The notes: generated from the letters alone by a model not told the origin. A stretch of DNA of 13,539 bases from Actinomycetes bacterium (GCA_023403475.1 JAEYEL010000015.1:1-13539); one strand, 5' to 3'. Positions 6,427 to 13,209 are shown, numbered from the stretch's first letter. Made by a program: numbers and translations.

Positions 6427-7164
6427 CTAGCCCTGGTTGTTGGTGGTGTTCGCCATAACCTCGGCAACCGTAGCGTTTCTCATGTTAAGCTTGTTACGCC
6501 TGATGACACCTTCCACAGGCCGCAGATCTTCGCTGTCGGTGAAGATGGGCTTGTATTCGCCGCGCAGCTTGGAAAGCTCTATGGCCTCTTCTGCATTGAA
6601 GGGAACCAGCTGCTTTTTGGGCTGGCGCGCCTTGGCGACCCATGCCGGCTTGGTGGTGGGAGCGGGCATGTCCTCAAGCTGCTGGCAGGCGCCGTACTTC
6701 GCCTTAAGCTCTTCAAGAGGCCCGAAATCCAAAGCGCGCATGGGACACGAGGCAACGCATTCCGGGATGTCACCCTTTTCCAGACGGTCGATGCACATGG
6801 TGCACTTGGTCATCTTCTCGTGCGGGTCGTCGCTTGCAAAGCGCGGCGTGCCGTAGGGGCATGCGTCCCAGCAATTACGGTCGCCTTGGCATTTGTCGGG
6901 ATCGACCAACACGGCGCCGTACTTGTCTTCCTTGAAAATAGCACCGTGCGCACATGCGGAAATGCACGCGGCAGCTTCGCAGTGACCGCAGTTAAACGCC
7001 AGCTCGAACAACTGAATCTCCGGGAAGGTGCCCTTTTCCCATTCGTAGACGCCCATCCACTTTTCGGGACCGGGATCAAGGTTGTTCCAGTCTTTGCAGG
7101 CAACGCTGCAGGCTTGGCAGCCATAGCAACGGGTCTGATCGAAGTAGAAACCGTACTGAGTCAT
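6427..7164 (-). CDS. DmsB-type four-cluster ferredoxin subunit of a molybdenum oxidoreductase
   Basis: This is a 245-residue electron-transfer subunit that would pass electrons to the molybdopterin subunit encoded just upstream. Four cysteine groups are visible: group I C13, C16, C19, C23; group II C59, C62, C67, C71; group III C92, C98, C102 with Asp95 where Cys is expected; group IV C121, C124, C136, C140 (KCTMCIDRL ... CVASCP). The layout and the LDFGPL sequence after group IV match the DmsB/NrfC/PhsB family. The Cys-to-Asp change should make one cluster [3Fe-4S] or Asp-ligated. A tail of about 100 residues follows the last group. No signal peptide is present. ATG lies 3 bp after the stop of the catalytic subunit gene, with GGAGG inside that gene's last codons, so the two are translationally coupled. 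Confidence 0.96.
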   Translation of the reverse strand: MTQYGFYFDQTRCYGCQACSVACKDWNNLDPGPEKWMGVYEWEKGTFPEIQLFELAFNCGHCEAAACISACAHGAIFKEDKYGAVLVDPDKCQGDRNCWDACPYGTPRFASDDPHEKMTKCTMCIDRLEKGDIPECVASCPMRALDFGPLEELKAKYGACQQLEDMPAPTTKPAWVAKARQPKKQLVPFNAEEAIELSKLRGEYKPIFTDSEDLRPVEGVIRRNKLNMRNATVAEVMANTTNNQG

Positions 7165-7167
7165 ATT

Positions 7168-9660
7168 CTATTCGCCTCCAAGTTTCTTGACCTGAACAAG
7201 ACCGGCGGTGAGAAGTGCGCCGACAATGTGTGGCAGGTGCGTGTCGCCAATAAGAAGGTTGCAGTTTCCGCCTTCGTCGATGCCGAAGGGCATGAGATTG
7301 GTCTTCGTGTCGTTAGGCCTATACCAAGACCCATGGTGAATGGAGACGGTGCCCGGAACGGTGCGGGATGTAACGAATGCGGGAATGTGAACCTCTCCGT
7401 ATTCGTTGTACACGTCGCACATATCGCCATCGGAAATGCCGCGAGCCAAAGCGTCGGCCGGGTTGATCCAGATCGCATGCTTGTAGCAGTCGCCGCGCAG
7501 CCACGGGTTCAGGTCGTTGGCGGAATGCTGGCGATAGCTGGTAACGGGCGTGACCAAGGAAAGCGGGAATTCGCCGGTCTTCGGATGATAGTAGCTGTCG
7601 TTGGACGGCACATCCTGGTAATCGGGCTGCCACACCGGGTAAGAATTGTAGTGGCCACGATACTTCGATTCGGGAAGATTCCATTCCTTTACGTAGTTGG
7701 AGTCGAATTCGAACTTGCCAGACGGCGTGATGAACGGACTTTCCCCGGCTTCGATAACGTTCTTGAACGGATAGAACGGCTCGTCCATGGGAACGTGCAC
7801 GATGGGCTTCTCCAAAAATTCCTCCCACGGCTTCAGCTCGACGCCCATCTTGGCATAGCGGCGCTTGTTCCGGGCATACCAGCCCTCGTAAGCTTCCTGG
7901 TACAGGCCGCGCACCGCCTGAGTCCATTCCTTCGGGTCGTCGATTTCACACAGACGCGAGCTGTACTTTTCGCCGATGCCCAAACGCTTCGCGATTTGCA
8001 TCCACACCCATTCCTTCGGGCGAACTTCCCCGGGCGGGTCGATGGCAACGTCGCAGAACAGGAAGTAGTTGCGGAAACCGGATGGGCCTAAGAACATGCG
8101 CTCTTGGCCGAAGAAGTAGGTGTCCATGGTCTCGAACTGGTGAATGGGCGCGGGAAGCACGATGTCAAGGAACTCGGCGGAAGGCTGGCCCTCGTGCCAC
8201 TGCCAGCCCCACGAGAAGTCCATGGACGCATAGCCGCGCATGCGCTTGTTCACGTTGTGCTGATTGTTGGCGTAGTTGTTGTCCATGATGAGCATGTGAA
8301 TGTTGGGCAAAGGAGCTCCCGGCGGGTTGCCGATGCGGCTGCGGTACTCTTCTTCCGTCATCTCGCCCGCATCAAGAAGGGGCCGGCAGTAAATTGCCTC
8401 GGTGATCTTGTTGTTGTTGCACACCGTAGGCGGGAAGAAATCGGCCGGCGCGCGACCCCAGTCAACCGCAGGCGGGTTGACGTGCGGCAACGTGCACAGG
8501 CAGCATCCGGACTCGCAGCCACCGGGCTTTGCGATGTTGCCCGTCATGGCCTGAAGGAGCATAGCGCCCGCACCTGCGTAATCACCCAAGTTGCGCTTTG
8601 CAATGGAATAATGCGCCTGCAGGTGAACGGCCTTAGAGTTGCCGTACAGACGCGCAAGCTCGTACGTGGTTTCTGCCGGCACCGACGTGATGGGCGCTGC
8701 CCATTCGGGCGTTTTCGGCTCGCCGTCAATTTCGCCGGTCACATATTGGCGCCATGTTTCGAAGCCCACAGGCTCGACAAACTTCTCGACGAATTCGTGG
8801 TCGTACAAATCTTCAGTGTAGAGAACATAGGCGATGGCCAGCTGCAACGCCATGTCGGTACCGGGACGAATGGGAATCCACTGGTCGGCCAGAACCTCTG
8901 CGGAAACCGTGTAGCGCGGCTCGATGCAGATGACCTTGCAGCCGCGCTCCTGCGCCAGCTTCATGTAATAGGGCACGGTGCCGAACCAGCCGACAAGCGG
9001 GTCGAAGCCCCACAGGATAATAAGATCGGAATTCAGCAAGTCGGGCGCCTCGAAACCGGGGAACGAAACCGACTTGCCCTTGAACATGACATCGACCAGA
9101 TCGACGCCGGCATGGAACTCCTCGCCGGCATGCTGCCCGGATGTGGAATGGTCGCCCCATGTTGCCAGCGCTCCTTTGATCCACGGGGCAAGCGGAAGGT
9201 CGCTGCGCTCAAACGCCGAATACTGGCAGTAGGCTATGGATGCCTCACCGTACTTTTCGGACACCTCGCGCATTTTCTCAGCGATAGTGTCGAGAGCTTC
9301 TTCCCAGCTTATCGGCTCGAAATGACCGTTGCCGGCACCCCTGCCGCCCACGCGCTTCATGGGATGGAGCAAGCGGGTGGGGGTGTCGAGCTCTTTGCGC
9401 CATGCGTGCCCCATAGGACATGCGCGCAGCTGGATCATGCCGGTCTTAATGGCTTCTTCGTCAAGTTCTTCGCGGCCTGCGTTCTTGTTGATGGTGTCGT
9501 CGGCTTCAATGGATACGATCTTGTTGTCTTTGACGCCGCATTTCAAAACGCAGCTCGCATCCCAGCAGCCGTTGTTCACGCACGTGGTGTAAACATAGCG
9601 GTCGCATTCGTGCCTCTCGCCTAGAGCCTCAACGACCTTGCTTCTGCTTTCTTCGCTCAA
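7168..9660 (-). CDS. Molybdopterin oxidoreductase catalytic subunit (DMSO-reductase family)
   Basis: This is an 830-residue protein, presumed to bind bis-MGD. The N-terminus has a [4Fe-4S] site: C27, C32, C37 and a distal C81, with an extra C41. The body has the family's PMKRVGGRG and ISWEEALD segments (about 100-125), a WGDHSTSGQHAGEE segment (168-181) where DmsA-type enzymes place the molybdenum-ligand serine, and a CT molydopterin-binding domain from about 698 to 825. An unusual GCESGCCLC cluster lies at 381-389. There is no Tat signal, so it is cytoplasmic. The start is TTG, supported by AGGAGAGGAG six bases upstream; no nearby ATG exists. It is followed by the ferredoxin subunit (3-bp gap), and no membrane anchor is present in the window. 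The substrate is unknown: candidates include S- or N-oxides and aromatic hydroxyls of the catechol dehydroxylase type. The length suits any of these. Confidence 0.96.
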   Translation of the reverse strand: MSEESRSKVVEALGERHECDRYVYTTCVNNGCWDASCVLKCGVKDNKIVSIEADDTINKNAGREELDEEAIKTGMIQLRACPMGHAWRKELDTPTRLLHPMKRVGGRGAGNGHFEPISWEEALDTIAEKMREVSEKYGEASIAYCQYSAFERSDLPLAPWIKGALATWGDHSTSGQHAGEEFHAGVDLVDVMFKGKSVSFPGFEAPDLLNSDLIILWGFDPLVGWFGTVPYYMKLAQERGCKVICIEPRYTVSAEVLADQWIPIRPGTDMALQLAIAYVLYTEDLYDHEFVEKFVEPVGFETWRQYVTGEIDGEPKTPEWAAPITSVPAETTYELARLYGNSKAVHLQAHYSIAKRNLGDYAGAGAMLLQAMTGNIAKPGGCESGCCLCTLPHVNPPAVDWGRAPADFFPPTVCNNNKITEAIYCRPLLDAGEMTEEEYRSRIGNPPGAPLPNIHMLIMDNNYANNQHNVNKRMRGYASMDFSWGWQWHEGQPSAEFLDIVLPAPIHQFETMDTYFFGQERMFLGPSGFRNYFLFCDVAIDPPGEVRPKEWVWMQIAKRLGIGEKYSSRLCEIDDPKEWTQAVRGLYQEAYEGWYARNKRRYAKMGVELKPWEEFLEKPIVHVPMDEPFYPFKNVIEAGESPFITPSGKFEFDSNYVKEWNLPESKYRGHYNSYPVWQPDYQDVPSNDSYYHPKTGEFPLSLVTPVTSYRQHSANDLNPWLRGDCYKHAIWINPADALARGISDGDMCDVYNEYGEVHIPAFVTSRTVPGTVSIHHGSWYRPNDTKTNLMPFGIDEGGNCNLLIGDTHLPHIVGALLTAGLVQVKKLGGE

Positions 9661-9735
9661 CTCAAACTCCTCTCCTCAAACTGCTTTGACGCTTGTCCGG
9701 ATGCCGCGTTCGCTCGTTTTGAGGGCCCCTAAATG

Positions 9736-9761
9736 AAAAACGGCGGTTTGCGGCTTCCGCC
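9736..9761 (-). terminator. Terminator-like hairpin in the oxidoreductase leader
   Basis: On the minus strand GGCGG (9757-9761) pairs with CCGCC (9742-9746) across ten bases and is followed by GTTTTT. A competing GCGG/CCGC hairpin uses the same bases. It lies about 80 nt upstream of the oxidoreductase start, so it could attenuate that operon. The stem is only 5 bp, so confidence is low. Confidence 0.3.
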
Positions 9762-9813
9762 TTTTCTACCTTACTGCGCTCGGCGAGTCCTTTTCGGGCA
9801 GAAAAACCGATTG

Positions 9814-9843
9814 AAGCCGTGTATTGCCGAGGTCTCACGGCTT
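9814..9843. repeat. Inverted repeat AAGCCGTG / CACGGCTT
   Basis: Perfect 8-bp arms at 9814-9821 and 9836-9843 are separated by 14 bases. The right arm overlaps the first of three TTCCGCAATT-type motifs (9842-9851). It could be an RNA hairpin or an operator. Confidence 0.7.
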
Positions 9844-9870
9844 CCGCAATTGCCGGGAAGGTGCGCCTGA

Positions 9871-9904
9871 TTAATTGCGGAGAGGTTGAGGTTTCCGCAA
9901 TTAA
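9871..9904. repeat. Inverted repeat TTAATTGCGGA / TCCGCAATTAA
   Basis: Perfect 11-bp arms at 9871-9881 and 9894-9904 flank a 12-base spacer. Its half-sites are the second and third copies of the TTCCGCAATT motif first seen at 9842-9851. Spaced, alternating-orientation half-sites in a divergent promoter region suggest binding by a dimeric regulator, but the regulator is not identified. Confidence 0.75.
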
Positions 9905-9928
9905 AGGGATGAAATGCGTCTGGCGGAT

Positions 9929-9958
9929 TGGACATGCCCTTCAGCAAGCTGGTATTCT
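9929..9958 (+). promoter_or_regulatory. Putative promoter for the VOC gene
   Basis: TGGACA (-35, 9929-9934), an 18-base spacer, and an extended -10 TGGTATTCT with the hexamer at 9953-9958. The predicted start of transcription is about 35 bases before the GTG start codon. The -35 matches the consensus in five of six positions. Confidence 0.45.
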
Positions 9959-9998
9959 TGCTTGCAAGGGCTCCGTCGACCAGGTTAGGGGGAATACT

Positions 9999-10460
9999 GT
10001 GATAACGGGCGTGCACCATGGAGGTATCTACTGCAGCGATTTGGAGGAGTCGATTCGATTCTATGAGTCGATTGGATTCAGGCTGCTTTTCAAGGCCAAC
10101 GCCATGGAAGGCGACAAGCCTTTGAAGATGGCTTGGATCAAAGCGGGGGTCGATGCCGTGTTCGAGCTGTTAGAGCAAGAGGACAAAAGCGTCATTGCCG
10201 CCGCAGGGGAAACGCCGAACCATATTGCGCTGCGCACAGACGACATCGAGGAATTCGCGGCGCTGCTGCGAAAGAAGGGCATCGCCATCGAGGCAGGCCC
10301 GCTTGACCCGCCTTTGGAGTTCGACCGGCCTCTTGGCCCGCAAGATGCGGCCACCTTCGTCACATACGGCGATGCGGGCGCCCAGCTGAAGATCATGTTC
10401 TTCCGCGGTCCGAACTTCGAGCGTTTCGAGGTAGTGCAAGATAACATAGCGGCATTGTAG
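9999..10460 (+). CDS. VOC (glyoxalase/bleomycin-resistance fold) protein
   Basis: This is a 153-residue single-domain protein of the vicinal oxygen chelate superfamily, probably a metal-dependent cytoplasmic enzyme. Two beta-alpha-beta-beta-beta halves are apparent. Candidate metal ligands are His5/His6 in GVHHGGIYC, Glu in FELLEQ, His in NHIALRTDD, and the acidic residues in the last strand (GPNFERFEVVQ), in the usual His-Glu-His-Glu order. The length suits methylmalonyl-CoA epimerase- or lactoylglutathione lyase-like members, but the reaction cannot be assigned. The start is GTG at 9999, with AGGGGG about six bases upstream; the frame is open back to 9819 but that part covers repeat and promoter DNA and reads unlike the family. 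It is transcribed divergently from the oxidoreductase, so the two may share regulation. Confidence 0.88.
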   Translation: MITGVHHGGIYCSDLEESIRFYESIGFRLLFKANAMEGDKPLKMAWIKAGVDAVFELLEQEDKSVIAAAGETPNHIALRTDDIEEFAALLRKKGIAIEAGPLDPPLEFDRPLGPQDAATFVTYGDAGAQLKIMFFRGPNFERFEVVQDNIAAL

Positions 10461-10526
10461 AACGGCATCGTAGAGCCATGCTGGAGCAAGGCAGCATGGA
10501 GGCATCGCAACGGCATCGTAGAACCA
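10461..10526. repeat. Direct repeats and small hairpin after the VOC gene
   Basis: AACGGCATCGTAGAGCCA (10461-10478) recurs at 10509-10526 with one mismatch, 48 bp apart. Between them CCATGCTG (10476-10483) and CAGCATGG (10492-10499) form a perfect 8-bp hairpin with an 8-base loop, without a T-tract. The hairpin may mark the VOC mRNA end. Confidence 0.7.
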
Positions 10527-10529
10527 CAC

Positions 10530-10585
10530 GGTCGTTTAGGAGAAACCGCTAGGAGAAACCCACTTCCGAAGTCTCCTAAACGACC
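10530..10585. repeat. 14-bp inverted repeat upstream of the Fic gene
   Basis: GGTCGTTTAGGAGA (10530-10543) and TCTCCTAAACGACC (10572-10585) are perfect complements separated by 28 bases. The loop holds a second copy of TAGGAGAAACC. The right arm overlaps a second pairing, ACGACCCGGC (10580-10589) with GCCGGGTCGT (10703-10712), so the two structures are mutually exclusive. Confidence 0.8.
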
Positions 10586-10731
10586 CGGCGCGTCCTTTCC
10601 GCCTTTTGGCACAGGCCACTTCCGCCCTTTCCATTCTTTCCGTCCTTTCCGTCGACGGGCCGAACAGGGACGGACAAGACGAGAGCAGGGCGAACAGGGC
10701 GAGCCGGGTCGTCTTTTTTGGGGGGTAAGCT

Positions 10732-12033
10732 ATGTTTTACGAAGGTTCAGTCGAGGCGTTTTCGCGAACCGACCTCAAAGACAGCGGGGTTATTTACACC
10801 CCACGCTCCATCGTGAACAAGATATTCGTTTTCGACAACGCCGTTGTCGGAAGAATGAGCGATGCGGAGATAGCATGGGCACGCATCGACGAGCAGAGCG
10901 TCCGCTACCCTTGGGCAAGTGCGCTGAGAAGCGCGCTTGTTTGCTTGGAGTCCATTGCAACCATTTCCGTAGACGGAGTCTGCCCCAGCCTCGAAACCAT
11001 GATGCTTCTGAGAGCGCATCGCATCGCACAAGAGGACGGATACCTTTCCAAGGCGAACCTTGCCGGAATCTTTGCGGACGATGAGCGCAAAGCCGCCAGC
11101 GCAGCCTTGCGCTACGAGGATGCGCTGAAAGAGTCGGAGCATATTGGCAAGAACTTCACGTTCAGCAAGGAAATTCTACTCGAAGCGCACAGACGGCTCA
11201 TGCGGGAAGAGGGGGAAGATTCGTCCGTCCATTTCCGGTCAAAGCCATTCCGGCCTCGTTTCAGCTTCACCGGCAGCGACGTATCGATATACGTACCGCC
11301 CGAACCCTATGCGATTCCTCCGCTTATAGACGACCTCATGTTGTATTGCAACTCCATCCAGCAATCTCCCGTTACCCAAGCCGCAATCGCCCACTTCCAG
11401 CTTGAGGCCATTATGCCGTTCAAAAGCGGCATGGATCGCACGGGGCGCGCGCTCGTGCATATCATCCTGCGGAAAAGAAAGTTCTCCCAGCACCTGATTC
11501 CGCCCATAGCCCTTGTTCCCGCTGCCGATGCCCAAGAGCACGCCGAGTTGCTTTTCCCTTATCGGACGGGCGTTTGCTATACCGAAAAAGTGGCAGCGCA
11601 GGCACTGAACAACTGGGTTCTTCACTGCGCGGCATGCATAGAGCAGTCGGTTTCCGTGACGCGATTCCTTTGGCGGGAAATAGACCGCATCGAGCGAAGC
11701 TGGCATGCTCGCGTGAAAAACACCAGACGGGGCACCGCGCTGGGAATTCTTCTCGACGAGCTTCCCGGATGGCCCATCATTACCGTCGCCTCCGCCATGG
11801 CCCTTACCGGGAAAAGCTTCTCGGCCTGCAACGACGCCATTACCGCGATGCAAAGCGCCCAGATTCTCGTGCCCATGGGGAAAGGGCAGCGGAACCGTTG
11901 CTTCGGCTCGCCCGAGATTCTGGAAGTGTTCACCAACCTGAAAAAAGCAACCATCTCCCAGCAACCAACGCCAAGAGATGATCACTTTACGAAAGGCAGA
12001 TCTACTTCCGATGCCTACGCCGGCAAGCGCTAG
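10732..12033 (+). CDS. Fic-family protein with degenerate catalytic motif and winged helix
   Basis: This is a 433-residue protein with the three-part layout of long Fic proteins. An N-terminal region contains a Glu73 segment (LVCLESI) at the usual inhibitory-helix position. A Fic core spans about 85-300, with a flap near FRPRFSFTGSDVSIYVPPEP (173-192). A C-terminal winged helix spans about 335-400 (GILLDELPGW ... QILVPMGKGQRNR). Active Fic enzymes carry HPFxDGNGRxGR; here residues 228-239 read MPFKSGMDRTGR, so the catalytic His, the Asp/Glu, the Asn and one Gly are all replaced while the final Arg residues remain. AMP transfer is therefore unlikely. The frame is intact over its whole length, which argues against simple decay. 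The start is preceded by GGGGGG six bases away. A DNA-binding or scaffold role via the winged helix is possible but inferred. Confidence 0.92.
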   Translation: MFYEGSVEAFSRTDLKDSGVIYTPRSIVNKIFVFDNAVVGRMSDAEIAWARIDEQSVRYPWASALRSALVCLESIATISVDGVCPSLETMMLLRAHRIAQEDGYLSKANLAGIFADDERKAASAALRYEDALKESEHIGKNFTFSKEILLEAHRRLMREEGEDSSVHFRSKPFRPRFSFTGSDVSIYVPPEPYAIPPLIDDLMLYCNSIQQSPVTQAAIAHFQLEAIMPFKSGMDRTGRALVHIILRKRKFSQHLIPPIALVPAADAQEHAELLFPYRTGVCYTEKVAAQALNNWVLHCAACIEQSVSVTRFLWREIDRIERSWHARVKNTRRGTALGILLDELPGWPIITVASAMALTGKSFSACNDAITAMQSAQILVPMGKGQRNRCFGSPEILEVFTNLKKATISQQPTPRDDHFTKGRSTSDAYAGKR

Positions 12034-12081
12034 CGCATACCAACGTTCGGCAGACATGAGCCGAGCGCACATCAGACAGAA

Positions 12082-12396
12082 CTAATGCACCGGGTAAATG
12101 CTCATATCATCGCTCGCAAGCCAAGCTTCCGCTTCTTCTTGCGTGATATCGAAGATGCGCGCACCTGCGCGGCGCAAAAGGCCCATGCGGCTTTCGTAAG
12201 GAGACCCCGTTTGGCCTTCGCCGCACTTGAAGTATTCCCCATCTGCCGTTTTGAACACGCTCTCGGTATAAGACCCTTCCACTTTGGGATCGAAAATACC
12301 GCGCAAATCAGCGAGCATCTCTATTTCTTCCAGCTCAAAGCCCTCGTCAAGAATGGCGTCCACCATCACTTCGCTCAAGGAACCCAAATCGGCCAT
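12082..12396 (-). CDS. Hypothetical acidic protein
   Basis: This is a 104-residue protein I do not recognise. It is acidic, lacks membrane segments or a signal peptide, and contains two cohesive parts: a helical, Glu/Leu-rich N-terminus (about 5-35, MVDAILDEGFELEEIEMLAD) and a C-terminal ITQEEAEAWLASDDM segment that looks like a short helical motif. A single Cys lies in YFKCGEG. The start at 12396 is chosen over an in-frame ATG at 12468 because GAGGAGA lies six bases upstream, and the longer N-terminus is Arg-rich and unlike the rest. It is convergent with the Fic gene, with only 48 bp between the stops, and precedes no obvious operon partner. Confidence 0.75.
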   Translation of the reverse strand: MADLGSLSEVMVDAILDEGFELEEIEMLADLRGIFDPKVEGSYTESVFKTADGEYFKCGEGQTGSPYESRMGLLRRAGARIFDITQEEAEAWLASDDMSIYPVH

Positions 12397-12556
12397 TCCA
12401 ACTCTCCTCTCTCCGCTCTCCGAGCAACGGGCGTGCGCCCGCCGCAACAACCAAGGACCCCTGCGCACATGATACGCTGCGCAAAGCGAAAGCCACCGAG
12501 CGCAGAAAACATTGTCCCCCGTATTGCGGAAAACGTAGGAAAATAGGAATTAGGGA

Positions 12557-12916
12557 TCAGACAAACGAGCGCTCCACCGGACGCGTTGGGTCGGAAACCC
12601 AGTCGACCCAGCTGCCTTCGTAGCAGTGCAGATGCGCGTATCCCTGCGACTCAAGAAGCCCGCATGCTTCGCGCGCCAGGCCGCCGTTCATGCAGTACAC
12701 GATAGCGTCGTCCGTTTCTCGTATGCCAAGCTCACGTACGCGGCGCGCCATTTCCGCCGCCACATCGCCGCCCAACTCCTTCACCGCCAGCATCGGCACG
12801 GAAAGCGCATGGGGAATGCGACTTTCCTCGTAATAGGGCGCAGGGCGAACATCCACAATAGGCATGGTTTCCAAACGCGCGAGAACATAACCGGCGGTCA
12901 CTATTCCGTAGGCCAT
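12557..12916 (-). CDS. Single-domain rhodanese-like sulfurtransferase
   Basis: This is a 119-residue cytoplasmic protein of the rhodanese fold. The IVDVRPAPYYEESRIPHALSVP segment (20-41) and the catalytic loop beginning at Cys75 (CMNGGLA) are visible, followed by GSWVDWVSDPTRPVE near the C-terminus as in thiosulfate or mercaptopyruvate sulfurtransferases. Cys75 would carry a persulfide. The loop has Leu where many rhodaneses have Arg, so donor specificity may differ. The length fits one rhodanese domain. The start is supported by AAAGGAG about eight bases upstream. It is followed by the unknown 104-residue gene on the same strand (about 160 bp away) and preceded by a zinc-ribbon gene; no sulfur-relay partner is visible. 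Confidence 0.93.
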   Translation of the reverse strand: MAYGIVTAGYVLARLETMPIVDVRPAPYYEESRIPHALSVPMLAVKELGGDVAAEMARRVRELGIRETDDAIVYCMNGGLAREACGLLESQGYAHLHCYEGSWVDWVSDPTRPVERSFV

Positions 12917-12942
12917 GGCTTCTGCTCCTTTCGAGAGACATC

Positions 12943-12981
12943 CTGCCCTGCGAATTCCAAGTGCAGCACGCCGCAGGGCAG
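12943..12981. repeat. Inverted repeat CTGCCCTGCG / CGCAGGGCAG upstream of the rhodanese gene
   Basis: Perfect 10-bp arms (12943-12952 and 12972-12981) flank a 19-base loop. It sits 26 bp upstream of the rhodanese start, in the leader. It could be an operator, an mRNA hairpin, or a terminator lacking a T-tract for the gene to its right. The remainder of 12982-13209 shows nothing recognisable. Confidence 0.75.
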
Positions 12982-13209
12982 TTCACCAACCATGCTAGCG
13001 AAACAGTTACGCGCCTTGATGCCGAAGAGGGAACGCCTCGACAACAAAGCGCGAACGATGCGAAACGGGCTCCAGCGCGCCCGGATCTGCCTCAAAACCT
13101 GCCCCGCCTTACGTGGTTCGCCTTGCCTTCTTTCCGCTTCCTGCTTCCTGATCCACGGCCTTTCGCAGAATTCTCCGCCCATCAAATCCATGCACGACGG
13201 GAAAGCAGG

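Larger units (their letters stand above)
9661..9998. other. Divergent regulatory region between oxidoreductase and VOC genes
   Basis: This 338-bp region has no gene. It contains the strong ribosome site for the TTG-started oxidoreductase, a GC hairpin followed on the minus strand by GTTTTT (9736-9761), two further inverted repeats (9814-9843 and 9871-9904), and a promoter for the plus-strand VOC gene. I could not find a convincing promoter for the oxidoreductase. Confidence 0.6.

Noticed and set aside
6253..9624. Two long plus-strand frames (6253-8091 and 8104-9624) opposite the oxidoreductase and ferredoxin genes
   Set aside because: They are mirror frames of well-supported minus-strand genes in GC-rich DNA; the proteins match nothing recognisable.
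9819..9998. N-terminal extension of the VOC gene from an ATG at 9819
   Set aside because: The extension covers inverted repeats and the putative promoter, reads unlike VOC proteins, and the GTG at 9999 has a good ribosome site.
10732..12033. Fic gene as the toxin of a toxin-antitoxin pair
   Set aside because: No small antitoxin gene overlaps or adjoins it, and the catalytic motif is lost.
11239..12072. Minus-strand 277-residue frame opposite the Fic gene
   Set aside because: It is antisense to a clear Fic-fold gene; composition and lack of motifs indicate a shadow frame.
12901..13191. Minus-strand 96-residue frame between the zinc-ribbon and rhodanese genes
   Set aside because: It has no ribosome site, overlaps the rhodanese start, is Arg-rich, and includes the inverted repeat at 12943-12981. 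Not enough support to call it a gene.
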